A stretch of 64,000 nucleotides of DNA from Lysobacter_K koreensis (GTDB taxonomy: Bacteria > Pseudomonadota > Gammaproteobacteria > Xanthomonadales > Xanthomonadaceae). The stretch is from contig NZ_JBHTIH010000004.1 of NCBI RefSeq assembly GCF_042677045.1, forward strand, positions 124,001 through 188,000, in the 5' to 3' direction. A program made the position numbers and the translations under genes. Of this stretch, positions 8,253-18,600 are shown one piece after another; position 1 is the stretch's first letter; each line of letters opens with the position of its first letter. The notes below the pieces were generated by a model. It had not been told where the DNA came from and searched no databases. It saw only the letters and a list, made by a program, of their open reading frames with translations.

Positions 8253-8383
8253 CGTGGTAAATCCTGGGGGACGGAACTGGCGTCCAGTGTCGACGCGGCG
8301 CCGTTGACAACGCGTGAGCGGTTGCCGGCTCGCGGCTGAATGCCGATCATGGCCGCCACCATCCCCGAAGCGTCGCCACCGCC

Positions 8384-9058
8384 ATGATCCGAGTGCTGCC
8401 GAACGTGCTGGGCGCCGCCGACCTGCAAGCGGTGCGCGAACTGCTGCCGCAGGTGCGCTTCGGCGACGGCCGCGCGACCAATCCCGATTCCACCATCAAA
8501 CTCAACCTGCAGGCGCCGCAGGAAGACCCGGCCAACGCGCGCATCGCCCAGATCGCGCGCGACGCGCTGGTGCGGCACGCCGAGCTGCGCGTGTTCGCGC
8601 AGCCGCGGCAGATGGCGCGCACGACCGTGGTGCGCTACGAGCCGGGCATGAACTACGGCTGGCACGTCGACGAGGCGCTGTTCCCGTCGACGCCGCCGAT
8701 GCGCAGCGACCTGTCGTGCACGATCTTCCTCAACCCGCCGGCCGACTACGACGGCGGCGAGCTGACGATCCAGCTCGGCGCGCAGGAGCTGGCGTACAAG
8801 CTCGAAGCCGGCAACGCGATCCTGTACCCGTCGACCACGATCCACCGCGTCACCCCGGTCACGCGCGGCGTGCGCCTCGCCGCGATCACCTGGCTGCAGA
8901 GCTGGGTCGCCGACAGCGGCCGCCGCGAGCTGCTGATCCAACTGGAAGAGGCGCGCGCGCTCGCCGCCCATGGCGGTCCGAGCACGATCGACCCGCGCCT
9001 GCAGGTATTGCTGGAATCGCTGAAAACCAACCTGTTTCGGATGTGGGCCGATACCTAG
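8384..9058 (+). CDS. PKHD-type Fe(II)/2-oxoglutarate hydroxylase (PiuC/YbiX family)
   Basis: A 224-residue iron- and 2-oxoglutarate-dependent dioxygenase. Metal ligands are His94 and Asp96 (NYGWHVDEALF) and His154 (STTIHRVTPVTRGVR), with Arg164 placed to bind 2-oxoglutarate. DLSCTIFLNPPADYDGGEL is the family's core strand pattern. In other bacteria piuC/ybiX-type genes often lie beside TonB-dependent siderophore receptors; here the neighbour is a sulfotransferase-like gene. The substrate is unknown. Confidence 0.93.
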   Translation: MIRVLPNVLGAADLQAVRELLPQVRFGDGRATNPDSTIKLNLQAPQEDPANARIAQIARDALVRHAELRVFAQPRQMARTTVVRYEPGMNYGWHVDEALFPSTPPMRSDLSCTIFLNPPADYDGGELTIQLGAQELAYKLEAGNAILYPSTTIHRVTPVTRGVRLAAITWLQSWVADSGRRELLIQLEEARALAAHGGPSTIDPRLQVLLESLKTNLFRMWADT

Positions 9059-9080
9059 CCGGTAGCGGCCAGCCGTCGTT

Positions 9081-9216
9081 GTAGTGCCGAGCTTGCTCGG
9101 CACCTTCCGTCCGCGCTCGAGGAGCTAAGGTGCCGATACCGGGGCCCTTGTAGTGCCGAGCCCGCTCGGCACCGTCATCCACATACGAGGAGCGTGCCGA
9201 GCAGGCTCGGCACTAC
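9081..9216. repeat. Cluster of three GTAG-headed REP palindromes
   Basis: Three units of GTAG-TGCCGAGC-NN-GCTCGGCA: 9081-9102 and 9150-9171 in direct orientation, and 9195-9216 inverted so that it ends in CTAC. Short stem-loops with a GTAG head are typical of REP elements mobilised by RAYT (TnpA-REP) transposases and are abundant in Stenotrophomonas and relatives. The cluster lies between the converging hydroxylase and sulfotransferase-like genes and may help end both transcripts. Confidence 0.85.
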
Positions 9217-9226
9217 AAGAGCTTGG

Positions 9227-10246
9227 TCATCCGGTGATCGCGCGCAGCGCCGGATGCCGCTGCAGCAACGATTCGACCAGCGCGACCCCTTGCGCGATTT
9301 CGTCGCGATGCCGCTCCGCCGCGAGCGCCAAATCATGGGCACGGTCGTCGCGGCCGTAATCGTGCGCCTGCGCCTTGGAGTAGCGGCCCCAGGCAGGTGC
9401 GGCCAGCGCCGCAGGCACGCCGCCCGGCGCCAGCACAAAATGCGCGGCGATCGCGTGCAAGGTGGCCTCGGGCTGCGCGAGCAGCGCCTCGAAATCCACC
9501 CGCAGCACGCGCGCGGCGTGCTCGCCACCCGCCAGCGCGTCGAAACGCAGGCGCTCGGCCAGCCAGCCCAGCGCGCACTGCTGCGGCAGCGACAGGCCGT
9601 GGAGCGCGAGGTCCTCGCCGATGCCGCGCGCTTGCAGGTCGCGCAGGCGCTCGCCCGCGGCGCTCGCCGCGTCGAGCACCGAGCCGGGCGATTTCAGCAG
9701 GGTCGCCAGGTACGGCCGCAGCGGTATGTCGAGCAGCACCGCGCGCATGCCCGGCTGGCTCTCCAGCAGCGGCGCGATCAGGCCGTTGCAGCTGCTGGTG
9801 GCCTTGACCACGCTGCGTGTCGCCGGCGGCAGCGGCTGCGACCAGCGCGTCCACGCCGCCTGCAGCAGGCGTCCGGCTTCATCCGGCGACAGCCGCGATT
9901 CGGGTTGCGCCAGCGCTGGCCAGGCCTCGGCCAGGGTGCGCAGCGGCAGCGGCTCGCGCAGGCCCTGCACCTGCGGCCAGGCGTCGAGCACGCGACTGAG
10001 CAGGGTCGAACCGCAATGGCCGATATGGAAGATCGCCGCGGCCGGCGACGCGACGGCCGCGGGCGTGGCGAGCCACGTGTCCAGCGGCAGCCAGCCACCG
10101 TCGACGTTGGCCGGTAACGCGCGGTCGTCGAGGAACGCCGCCTCGCGTCGCTGCACGGCGGTCAGCCGCAGCCACAGCACGCGGCGGCCGACGAGGTCGA
10201 GCTTGAACGGCAGGAACTCGGGGTCGGTCAGCGGGGAGGGCGACAT
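9227..10246 (-). CDS. Sulfotransferase-like P-loop protein
   Basis: A 339-residue cytoplasmic protein. AIFHIGHCGSTLLSRVLDAW near residues 71-90 is a 5'-phosphosulfate-binding-loop-like signature of the sulfotransferase fold, in which GS/T contacts the PAPS phosphate. A later stretch (RVLRVDFEALLAQPEATLHA) resembles the 'Y/F-E-D/x-L' part of sulfotransferases that precedes the acceptor site. It is convergent with the PKHD hydroxylase, with the REP cluster between them. The acceptor is unknown, and transfer activity is inferred from the fold only. Confidence 0.7.
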   Translation of the reverse strand: MSPSPLTDPEFLPFKLDLVGRRVLWLRLTAVQRREAAFLDDRALPANVDGGWLPLDTWLATPAAVASPAAAIFHIGHCGSTLLSRVLDAWPQVQGLREPLPLRTLAEAWPALAQPESRLSPDEAGRLLQAAWTRWSQPLPPATRSVVKATSSCNGLIAPLLESQPGMRAVLLDIPLRPYLATLLKSPGSVLDAASAAGERLRDLQARGIGEDLALHGLSLPQQCALGWLAERLRFDALAGGEHAARVLRVDFEALLAQPEATLHAIAAHFVLAPGGVPAALAAPAWGRYSKAQAHDYGRDDRAHDLALAAERHRDEIAQGVALVESLLQRHPALRAITG

Positions 10247-10476
10247 GCGGCGGCTAGGCGCGAAAGGAAATGCAAGTTTGTCATCCCGAACGCAAACGCG
10301 CCGATCGTGGCGAACGCCGGGCGCGCGAATAACGGGCTGGACAGCGCAGCGGCGACACTAAGTCCCGCGTGGCTTGGCGCGGTGAGTCGCCGTCGCCGAC
10401 CGCGCCAGGTGGCACCCATCGCCGCCGTCCACTATCACCGCCGCCGCGGGCGACGTTACCGGCACGGAATCGAATC

Positions 10477-13014
10477 TCACGTACCGCGCGGCTTGGCGCG
10501 ATGCGTGGCGGTCGCCGACCACGGATCGTCGGGCCACGGATGCTTCGGATACCGCCCCTTCATCTCCTTCCTGACCTCCGGGTAGGTGCGATCCCAGAAG
10601 CCGCGCAGGTCGCCGGTGATCTGCAGTGGCTTGCCGCCTGGCGACAGCAGGTGCAGCGTCAGCGGCACCCGGCCATTGGCGATCCGCGGCGTGTCGGCCA
10701 GCCCGAACAGCTCCTGCAGCTTGACCGCGAGCACCGGCGCGTTTGCGCTGCCGGCGGGGTCATCGAAGCCGTACGCGATGCGCCGCTCCATCCCCGACGG
10801 CACCGTGATGCGCGTTGGCGCGAGCGCGTCGACCTGCTGCCGCGCGGCCCAGGCCAGCGGCGCCTTTAGCGCCTCGCTCAGCGCGTCCTCGCCGAGCGCG
10901 TCGAGCCGGGTCTTGCCCGCCAGCGCCGGCTTGAGCCACTGCTCCAGCGTCGCCAGCAGGGCGGCGTCGGACAGGTCCGGCAGCGCGGCGTCGCCGTGCG
11001 CGAGTTCCGGCAGCCACGCGCGCAGGCTGCGCACGCGCGCGCGCCACTGCGACAACGATTCGCTCCATGGCAAGGCGTCGAGTCCGAGCTGGCGCACCGC
11101 ATCGAGCAGCGCGTCGGCGTAGCGCGCCGGATCGGGTTTCGCCAGCGGCCGGGACTCGAGCACGATCCGGTCGTAACGGCGTTCGCGCACGGCCGAGATT
11201 CCGCGCGTGGCCGCATCCCAGAGCACCCGGTCCTCGCTGACGAAGCGCTGCCGGAACTCGCGCTGCAGTCGCGCCTCGTCGAGCGGCGCGGCGCGCAGAA
11301 CGCGCGCATCGCGCGGGTCGTCGCGCAGTTCGTTGATCACCAGCCATGGCTCGCCGTACAACGCGCTGTCGTCGAACAGCCGCGCGCTGCGGCCGTTGGC
11401 GAGCTGGTAGCGCTGCGCGTCGGTCGGGTGCTGGCGCGCGATGCGGTCTGGGAACGCGTGCAGCAGCAGGTCGCCGAGCGCGTGCGCGGGCACGCTGCCC
11501 GGCGGCGCGGCGTCGATGCGCAACCGGCGCCGCCACTGTTTCGCGGCCTGGTCGATCGCGGCCAGCGCCGAACGCGTAGCGTCGACCGGCGCGCGGCCGG
11601 CGCGGAACGCGGCGAGCGCCTGCCAGCGCGCGGCAAGCGCATCGCCGCCTTGTCGCAGCGGATCGCGGGCCTCGACCAGCGCGGCCAAGTCGCAGGCCAG
11701 CGCGCGTTCGCCGACGTCGCTCGGAGCGAGCAGCATCGCTGCCAGCCGCGGGTGGGTGCCGAGCGCGAGCATGCGCCGGCCCAGCGCCGTGATCCGGCCG
11801 TCGTCGGGCGCGCTGCCGTCGAGCGCGCCGAGCCGTTGCAGCAGTTCGCGCGCGGCGGCCAGCGCGCCCGGCGGTGGCGCGTCGACGAAGCGCAGGTTCG
11901 CATCGCCCCATGCGGCCAGCTCCAGCGCCAGCCCGGCCAGTTCGACCTGGGCGATCTCGGGCCGGCGCTGCGGCTCCAGCCGTTGCGACTGCGGCCACAG
12001 CCGGTAGGTCCAGCCTTCGGCGACGCGCCCGGCGCGGCCGGCGCGCTGGTCGGCCGAGGCCTGCGCGATCGCGACCACGTCCAGACGCGCGAAGCCGCTG
12101 TTGGGGTCGTAGCGCGGCTCGCGCGCGAGCCCGGCATCGATCACCACGCGCACGCCGGGCAGGGTCACGCTGGACTCGGCGACGTTGGTCGCCAGCACCA
12201 CCCGACGGCGGCCGTCGGGGTCGGGTTGCAGCACGCGTGCCTGCTGCTCGACCGGCAGCTCGCCATGCAACTGCAGCACGTCGACGTCGACGTCGACATC
12301 GGCGGCGGCGGCGAGCGCCGCCTGGGCGCGCGCGATCTCGCGCTGGCCCGGCAGGAACACCAGCACGTCGCCAGGATGGCTGGCCAGCGCGTGCTCGACC
12401 GCGCGCCGCGTCTGCTGCTCGAGCTTCTCGTCGCGACGCGCGGGGAAGTGCGCGATCGACACCGGGTAACTGCGTCCGGCGCTGCTCAATCGCGGCGCGT
12501 CGAGGAACGTCGCCAGCCGCTCGCCATCGAGGGTCGCCGACATCACCACGATCCGCAGGTCGTCGCGCACGCTGGCCTGCACGTCGAGCGCGAGCGCCAG
12601 GCCGAGGTCAGCGGCCAAATGGCGTTCGTGGAACTCGTCGAACAGCAACGCGCCGACGCCTTCCAGGGTCGGGTCGTCCTGGATCATGCGGGTGAGGATG
12701 CCCTCGGTGACGACCTCGATCCGGGTCGCATTGGAGACCTTGTTCTCGAAGCGGATCCGGTAGCCGACCGTCGCGCCCGGTTGCTCGCCGCGTTGCGCGG
12801 CCATGAACGTCGCGGCCGCGCGCGTGGCGACCCGGCGCGGCTCGAGCATCACGATCCGGCGGCCCTGCAGCCACGGCGCGTCGAGCAGCGCCGGCGGTAC
12901 CTGGGTGGTCTTGCCGGCGCCCGGTGGCGCCTCCAGCACCAGCCGCGGGTGCACGGCGAGGCTGGCGTGGATTTGCGGCAGCAGGTCGTCGATGGGGAAG
13001 GTCGGGGATTGCAC
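10477..13014 (-). CDS. hrpB: DEAH-box ATP-dependent helicase HrpB
   Basis: An 845-residue helicase of the HrpB group. Motif I is APPGAGKTTQVP (about residue 29). The DEAH-like motif II reads DEFHER, motif III is VMSATLDG, and the C-terminal helicase half shows VFLPGQREIARAQ and QRAGRAGRV. The last third (PSGMERRIAYG, then LTLHLLSPGGKPLQITGDL) is the HrpB-specific tail. The only good start is GTG at 13014, matching the expected N-terminus (SPTFPIDDLLPQIHASL). The RNA target is not established for most HrpB proteins. It is divergent from tatD across a REP-containing spacer. Confidence 0.93.
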   Translation of the reverse strand: MQSPTFPIDDLLPQIHASLAVHPRLVLEAPPGAGKTTQVPPALLDAPWLQGRRIVMLEPRRVATRAAATFMAAQRGEQPGATVGYRIRFENKVSNATRIEVVTEGILTRMIQDDPTLEGVGALLFDEFHERHLAADLGLALALDVQASVRDDLRIVVMSATLDGERLATFLDAPRLSSAGRSYPVSIAHFPARRDEKLEQQTRRAVEHALASHPGDVLVFLPGQREIARAQAALAAAADVDVDVDVLQLHGELPVEQQARVLQPDPDGRRRVVLATNVAESSVTLPGVRVVIDAGLAREPRYDPNSGFARLDVVAIAQASADQRAGRAGRVAEGWTYRLWPQSQRLEPQRRPEIAQVELAGLALELAAWGDANLRFVDAPPPGALAAARELLQRLGALDGSAPDDGRITALGRRMLALGTHPRLAAMLLAPSDVGERALACDLAALVEARDPLRQGGDALAARWQALAAFRAGRAPVDATRSALAAIDQAAKQWRRRLRIDAAPPGSVPAHALGDLLLHAFPDRIARQHPTDAQRYQLANGRSARLFDDSALYGEPWLVINELRDDPRDARVLRAAPLDEARLQREFRQRFVSEDRVLWDAATRGISAVRERRYDRIVLESRPLAKPDPARYADALLDAVRQLGLDALPWSESLSQWRARVRSLRAWLPELAHGDAALPDLSDAALLATLEQWLKPALAGKTRLDALGEDALSEALKAPLAWAARQQVDALAPTRITVPSGMERRIAYGFDDPAGSANAPVLAVKLQELFGLADTPRIANGRVPLTLHLLSPGGKPLQITGDLRGFWDRTYPEVRKEMKGRYPKHPWPDDPWSATATHRAKPRGT

Positions 13015-13049
13015 GCGGGCAGGATACGCGGCGCCGCAAACCGGCCGAC

Positions 13050-13131
13050 GTAGGAGCGGCTTCGGCCGCGAGCGGTTGCGGTTGCAGTTGCCGGCGAGGG
13101 CCTCAGAGCTCGCGGCTGAAGCCGCTCCTAC
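13050..13131. repeat. Inverted pair of GTAG-headed REP palindromes
   Basis: GTAGGAGCGGCTTCGGCCGC (from 13050) and the inverse unit GCGGCTGAAGCCGCTCCTAC (ending 13131) face each other between hrpB and tatD. The remainder of 13015-13300 holds a GGGGAC-rich stretch and no gene. Confidence 0.8.
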
Positions 13132-13300
13132 GCTGCGCAGCGAGTCCTCTTGGGGGACGCCCCGAAGGCAGTCCCCTAGGGGGACAAGGGCGCCAGCGAC
13201 GGGATTGCTAGACTTCCGGCGCGCCGCGACGGCACTCGCATGCCGAGTAGCTCAACGCGCCGCAGCGCGCCGTGACACCCGCCCACCTGGACACTGCTTG

Positions 13301-14113
13301 ATGATGTCGGACATGCAATTAATCGATATCGGGGCGAACCTCACCCACGACTCCTTCGACCCCGACCGCGACGCGGTGCTGCAGCGCGGCCGCGACGCCG
13401 GCGTGGTGCAGATGGTGGTCACCGGCGCCAGCCGCGAGCATTCGCCCCAAGCGCTCAAGCTCGCCCAGCAGCACCCCGGCGAGCTGTTCGCGACCGCCGG
13501 CGTGCACCCGCACCACGCCAGCGAGTACACCGCCGAATGCGACGCCGAGCTGCGCGAGCTGCACGCGCATGCCGAGGTGGTCGCGGTCGGCGAATGCGGG
13601 CTGGACTACTTCCGCGATTTCTCGCCGCGACCGGCACAGCGGCGCGCGTTCGAACTGCAGCTGCAGATCGCGGTCGACACGCGCAAGCCGCTGTTCCTGC
13701 ACCAGCGCGACGCGCACGCCGACTTCGTGTCGATGCTGCGCAATTTCGACGGCCGCCTCGGCCCGGCGGTGGTGCACTGCTTCACCGGCACGCGCGCGGA
13801 GCTGTTCGACTGCCTCGACCAGGACTGGCACATCGGCATCACCGGCTGGCTGTGCGACGAACGCCGCGGCCAGCACCTGCGCGAGCTGGTGAAACACATT
13901 CCGGCGAACCGGCTGATGATCGAGACCGATGCGCCGTACCTGCTGCCGCGCACGGTGAAACCGGCGCCCTCGCACCGCCGCAACGAGCCGATGTACCTGG
14001 CGCACATCGTCGCCGAGCTCGCGCGCGACCGCGGCGAGGACGTCGCGGTGACCGCGGCCGCCTGCACCGCGACCACCCGCGCGTTCTTCCGCCTGCCCGA
14101 GCCCAACGCATGA
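13301..14113 (+). CDS. tatD: TatD-family metal-dependent deoxyribonuclease
   Basis: A 270-residue TIM-barrel hydrolase. Family marks are LIDIGANLTHDSF at the start, GVHPHHASEY, VGECGLDYFRDFSP, KPLFLHQRDAH, VVHCFTGTRAE and the final ETDAPYLLP, which together carry the metal-binding His, Glu and Asp residues. TatD has 3'-5' exonuclease activity implicated in DNA repair. Three in-frame ATGs exist (13301, 13304, 13313); homologues usually begin at the equivalent of 13313, so the first four residues are uncertain. The stop overlaps the start of the next gene (ATGA). Confidence 0.92.
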   Translation: MMSDMQLIDIGANLTHDSFDPDRDAVLQRGRDAGVVQMVVTGASREHSPQALKLAQQHPGELFATAGVHPHHASEYTAECDAELRELHAHAEVVAVGECGLDYFRDFSPRPAQRRAFELQLQIAVDTRKPLFLHQRDAHADFVSMLRNFDGRLGPAVVHCFTGTRAELFDCLDQDWHIGITGWLCDERRGQHLRELVKHIPANRLMIETDAPYLLPRTVKPAPSHRRNEPMYLAHIVAELARDRGEDVAVTAAACTATTRAFFRLPEPNA

Positions 14114-15006
14114 GCGCCTCCACCGTTGCCACACCGCCCGTCGCCGCAGCGCGCCCGCCGGCCGCGTTTCCGCTCGCGCTAGGCGCCTGCCTGCTGGCGA
14201 TCTCGCTGCTGACCGCGGTCGTGGTCGGCGCGCTGACGCCGACCACCGGCATGACCGCGGTGCAGACGGTCGGGCAATGGCTGGGCTGGTTCTGCGGGGT
14301 CGGCCTGCTGGTCGCGATCAACGTCGCGCTGGCCACCAGCCTGGTCGCGCGCCGCGGCAGCCCGCGCCGGTTCGCGCTGGCGCTGGTGGCCGCGGCGCTG
14401 GTGTTCTACGCCGGCTCGTTCGCGCTGTCGTTGGCGCGCGGCTGGGCGCTGCAGGCGTGGGTCGCCGCGCACCCGGACAGCACGCGCCTGGCGATGGCGT
14501 GGTTGCCGTTCGTGTCGGTGCTGCAGATGCTGCTGGTGGCGGCGCTCGGGCTGCTGCTGGCCTGGCGGCTCGGCGGCCGCGGGCCGTTGCCGCAGGGATG
14601 GTCGATCCGGGCGCGGCGCGCGTTTGGCGTAGTGGTCGGGTTCGCGGCCTGCATCGGCCTGCTGCCGCTGCAGGGCCGGCTGCTGGCAATGCTCGACGTG
14701 GTCTCGCTGGACCTGCTGCAGAACGGGCTGCCATTCCTGGCGGTGACCCTTGGCGCGGTGCACGGCCTGGCCTGGGGCGTGGCCCCGGCGCGGCACGGCA
14801 GTGGCGCGTGGCCGGCGTTCTGGTCGGCGGCGCTGGTCGGGCCGCTGTTGCTGGGGATCGCGTGGGGATCGCCGTTCCTGCTCCGCCACGCCGGTTCCAC
14901 CGGCGTCAGCATGTTCGCGGGCGCGCTGCTGCTGGCCTGCCCGTTGCTGGCGTGGGTGCTGGTGCGCGCGACCAGCGCCCGGCTGCGGCGCGCGCAACCC
15001 GGCTGA
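14110..15006 (+). CDS. Multi-pass membrane protein of unknown function
   Basis: A 298-residue, very hydrophobic protein with roughly eight predicted membrane segments, for example residues 20-42 (FPLALGACLLAISLLTAVVV), a second around residues 60-80, and the last (MFAGALLLACPLLAWVLVRA). Its ATG overlaps the tatD stop by four bases, so the two genes are translationally coupled. I recognise no transporter or enzyme motif. Inference: a conserved membrane protein co-expressed with TatD. Confidence 0.8.
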   Translation: MSASTVATPPVAAARPPAAFPLALGACLLAISLLTAVVVGALTPTTGMTAVQTVGQWLGWFCGVGLLVAINVALATSLVARRGSPRRFALALVAAALVFYAGSFALSLARGWALQAWVAAHPDSTRLAMAWLPFVSVLQMLLVAALGLLLAWRLGGRGPLPQGWSIRARRAFGVVVGFAACIGLLPLQGRLLAMLDVVSLDLLQNGLPFLAVTLGAVHGLAWGVAPARHGSGAWPAFWSAALVGPLLLGIAWGSPFLLRHAGSTGVSMFAGALLLACPLLAWVLVRATSARLRRAQPG

Positions 15007-15060
15007 ATACACCGGCGCCGCCTCCAGGCGAACCGCCCGGACGGCGCCAGTCGGCGCGCC

Positions 15061-15369
15061 TCAACGACCGGCGAGCCGCCGCTCCGGGCGCTCGGTCCGT
15101 CGCGCCTCGCGCGCCGGCGCCAGCACCAGGTGGACTTCGTCGACACCGCGCTGGCACAGCCGCTGGCTGTTGACCATCAACCGCGAGCGCGCGTTGTAGA
15201 CCTGGCCGAGGTTGTCGTGGCCGGTCAGCCGCGCGACCTGCTGCTGGCTGGGCAGGGTCGGGTTGGCGCAATCGATCAGGATCGTGGTCGATTCCGCCGA
15301 CGATTGGGTGGCGAAGGCGGCCAGCGGGAGGGCGCCGGCCAGGGCGAGGATCAGGATCTTGGCGTTCAT
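15061..15369 (-). CDS. Small exported protein of unknown function
   Basis: A 102-residue product with a clear signal peptide (MNAKILILALAGALPLAAFA). The mature chain contains ILIDCANPTLPSQQQVARLT and NARSRLMVNSQRLCQRG, with two cysteines that could form a disulfide, and a basic C-terminal tail (EARRTERPERRLAGR). A CGGAG ribosome site lies eight bases before the ATG at 15369. The function is not recognised. Confidence 0.75.
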   Translation of the reverse strand: MNAKILILALAGALPLAAFATQSSAESTTILIDCANPTLPSQQQVARLTGHDNLGQVYNARSRLMVNSQRLCQRGVDEVHLVLAPAREARRTERPERRLAGR

Positions 15370-15572
15370 TGCGGGGGCTCCGGAGGGAATCGGGTCGACT
15401 CCCCCTGCGGTAGCGGAAACCCGCGCCACGATTACCACCGGCCCAGCGCGCGCATCCGGGTCGCCAGCGCGCGCCGCGCGCGGTCGCCCGGGACCGCCCG
15501 AACGCTGCATACGCGACGGTGCCGTGCTCGCACTCCAGCCGCGCGCCCGGGCATGCCGCCCAGACACAAGAA

Positions 15573-15597
15573 GGCCCCGGTGCCTGGCACCGGGGCC
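15573..15597 (-). terminator. Stem-loop after the TonB-dependent receptor gene
   Basis: GGCCCCGGTGCC and its exact complement are separated by one T, a near-perfect 25-base palindrome. On the minus strand it is followed by TTCTTGTGT. It lies about 27 bases beyond the receptor stop and probably terminates its mRNA. Confidence 0.75.
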
Positions 15598-15623
15598 TGG
15601 TCCAGCCACGGCTCAGCGAGCGC

Positions 15624-18600
15624 TCAGTACTTCCACTCGAACGCGAGGTTATAGCGTCGGCCGAGGATGTCGTAGACACCTATGCCGGCGCCGAAGCCGG
15701 GGAACGGCGGCTCCTCGTCGAGCAGGTTGCTGATCGCCAGCCGCACCATCATCTGGTCGCTGAACTTGTAGCTGGCGCCGCCATTGAGCAGCCAGTAGCT
15801 GTCGACGCGGGGGATGTCCCGGGTCTCCGGCGTGTCCTGCACATTGAAGGCGGCGCTGCTCTGGTAGTTGGCCGACAGGTTCAGCCCCAGCTTGCGACCC
15901 TCCCAGGCGCCGCTGAACTGGTACTGCCGTTCCGAGGTGCCGATCTCGCCCACGGCCGGATTCGGGCTGACGCCGGTCGCATCGATGGTCAGCTCCTTCG
16001 GGAAGTAGCCGGAAAAACCGACGGCGAAGCGGCCAAACCGGTCGGTATCGAACGCGTAGCGGACTTCCGCCGAGTACGCCTCCATGTCGAAGAACTTGCC
16101 GTTGACGAAGCCGCTGGTGAACGTGGTGGCCTGGCCCGGGGCCGCGCTGCCCGGCGCGTTGCGGACGATCTGGCTGCAGAACGCGTTGGCATTGGGCACG
16201 TCGGCGGCGTTGAAGTCTTCGTTGTCGAAGCAGGCCGACGCGAGTTGCGATGCGAGCAGGCTGGTGATGACGTCCTCGATCTCGATCTTGTAGTAGTCGG
16301 CCGCGACCGTCAGGCCTTCCAGGAACGATGGCGCCCAGGTGAAGCCGTAGGTCAACGAATCGGCGGACTCGTTCTGCAGGTTGGGATTGCCGCCGGAAAC
16401 GCCCTGGATCGTGGCGCCAGCGGCATTGGAGGTGAACGTGCTCAGGCCGTAGAAGCCTAAGAACGCCTGGCAATTGCGCGCGCGCGCGGTCGGGTTCGGG
16501 CCGCCGCTGATGAAGCGAGAATCGCAGGGGTCTCCGGTGACGATCTGGAACGACGTCGCCTGCGGCAGGAACAGTTCGGTGATCGCCGGCGCGCGGATCG
16601 AGCGGGTGAAGTTGCCGCGCAGCTCCAGGTCGTTGATCGGCTTGAACTGCAGGCCATAGGTGTAGATGTCGGCCTTGCCGTTGATGGTGTTGTCGACCGA
16701 GCGGTACTTGCCGATCAGGTCGAGCTTCTTCAGCAGCGGCAGGTCGGCATCGGGGTTGACCAGCGGGAAGATGAACTCGCCGAAGAACTCGTCGGTCTTG
16801 TAGCTGCCGCGCAGCGGCGTGATCGGCACCGAGCGGCCCAGGCCCGCCTCCAGGAAATCGTCCGGGTCGAACAGGCCGCTTTCCTTGCGGTGCTCGTAAC
16901 CGATGTTGTAGAGCAGCGGACCGCTCCACAGGTCGAACAGCGTGCTCGACAGGTTGACGTTGTAGACCTCCTGTTCGAGCAATGCCTGGGTCTGTGTGGT
17001 CCGCGTCACGTACTGCCGGGCGGCGGCACTGGGCCGGCCTTCACCGAACAGGTCCAGCGGCACGCAGTTGGGGTCCGGCCGCGGCGTGTTGCCGCCGGGA
17101 ATCACCAGCCCCGGGATCGGCACGCCCGCGCACACCACCTGGCCGCTCGCGTTGCGCACCACGTTGAGCGAGTTGATGAAGTTCTGCTGGACCAGCGAGG
17201 TGCCGTAGGACTTCGCATCGCTGCGGCCGTAGTTGGCCGACGCTTCCCAATAGAACACGCGGTCGGCGAGCTCGAAGTCGCCTTCCAGGCCGACCACCGC
17301 GCGTCCCAGCTCGGTGGTGCCGCTGCCGTTGTTGGTCACCAGGTCGCGCGAGGCCCGCGACAGGTTAAACGCGGTAACGCCCAACCCCGCCAGCGTGGCA
17401 CGCGCCTGGTCGGTCAGCGTCGGGTAGGTGCTGGGGAATCGAATCTGGCCGCTCAGACCACCGAACAACGGCGAATTGAACGCGTACTGGGCCACCAGTT
17501 CCTTGCTCTCGGCCGAATAGAACTGCCCCTCGAAGAACAGGTCGACCGCGTCGGTCAGGCCCCAGCGCGCGGTGGTCAGGAACGACATCCGCTCCAGGTC
17601 CGAGGTGATCTGGCCGGCCTCGACCAGGTCCAGGCCATCGCCACCGCTGGCGTCGACCGCCGAGAACGTGCTGCCGGGGTTGTAGGGCACCAGGTTGCCG
17701 CCCGGGTCGAAGGCCAGGACGGTGTTGCCGCCGGGGCCGAAGCCGCCGGGCCGCAGGTTGGACGATCCCGGCGCGAACGGGCCGGAGATCGGCGAGATCA
17801 GGCCGCCGAACGGGGTGGTCCAGATGCGGCGGTTGGTGATCAGCACGCCGTTGGGGATGCCGTCGCCGGCGGTGGGCGTGTTGAAGGGAACGTTCGGGTT
17901 GAAGCGGCCGTCGTTGCCCGGCGTGCGCCCCGGAAACTGCGCCAGCTGGCCGGCCGTCGGATTGGTGGCGTTGAAGAAGCCGGCGGCGAAGAAGTCGCGG
18001 TCTTTCTGCAGCACGCCGTCGACATTGTCGAAGGACAGCGAGAACGTCACGTTGCCGCGGTCGTCCTCGCCAAAATTGCTGCCAATCACTGCAAACGCGT
18101 TGTAGCGGTGGTTGTCGCCCTCCTCGGTCACGCCGTAGCTGGTGCCGAATTCCACGCCCTCGTAGTCCTTGCGCAGGATCACGTTGACCACGCCGGCGAT
18201 GGCGTCGGCGCCGTAGGTCGGGGCGCCGCCGATGGCGAGGTTCTCCACGCGCTCGACCATCGCGGTCGGAATCGCATTGAGGTCGACCTGGATGCCCGGA
18301 GCGCCGGGACCAAACAGGCTGGGGGCATTGCTGGAAACGAAGCGGCGGCCGTTGACCAGGGTCAGCGTGCGGTTGCTGCCCAGGCCGAAGCGGTTGACGA
18401 AGTTGACGCCGACGCCAAAGCCCGACTGCGCCCCCTCCGGCGTCACGCCGACACCGAAGCCGGGAATCTCGTTGAGCGCATCGGCGACATTGGTGATGCC
18501 GCGTTCGTCGATGTACTCGCGCGTGACCACGGTCGCCGGCTCCAGGGTGTCGAAGCCGGCGCGGCGGATGCGTGAACCGGTGACGACGATCGCGTCCAGA

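Noticed and set aside
9227..10246. Reading the P-loop protein as a kinase
   Set aside because: The loop HIGHCGSTLL lacks the GxxxxGK[ST] lysine pattern and fits the sulfotransferase phosphate-binding loop better.
10996..13053. A 685-residue open frame antisense to hrpB
   Set aside because: The same GC-driven shadow effect; no ribosome site or domain, and HrpB motifs are complete on the other strand.
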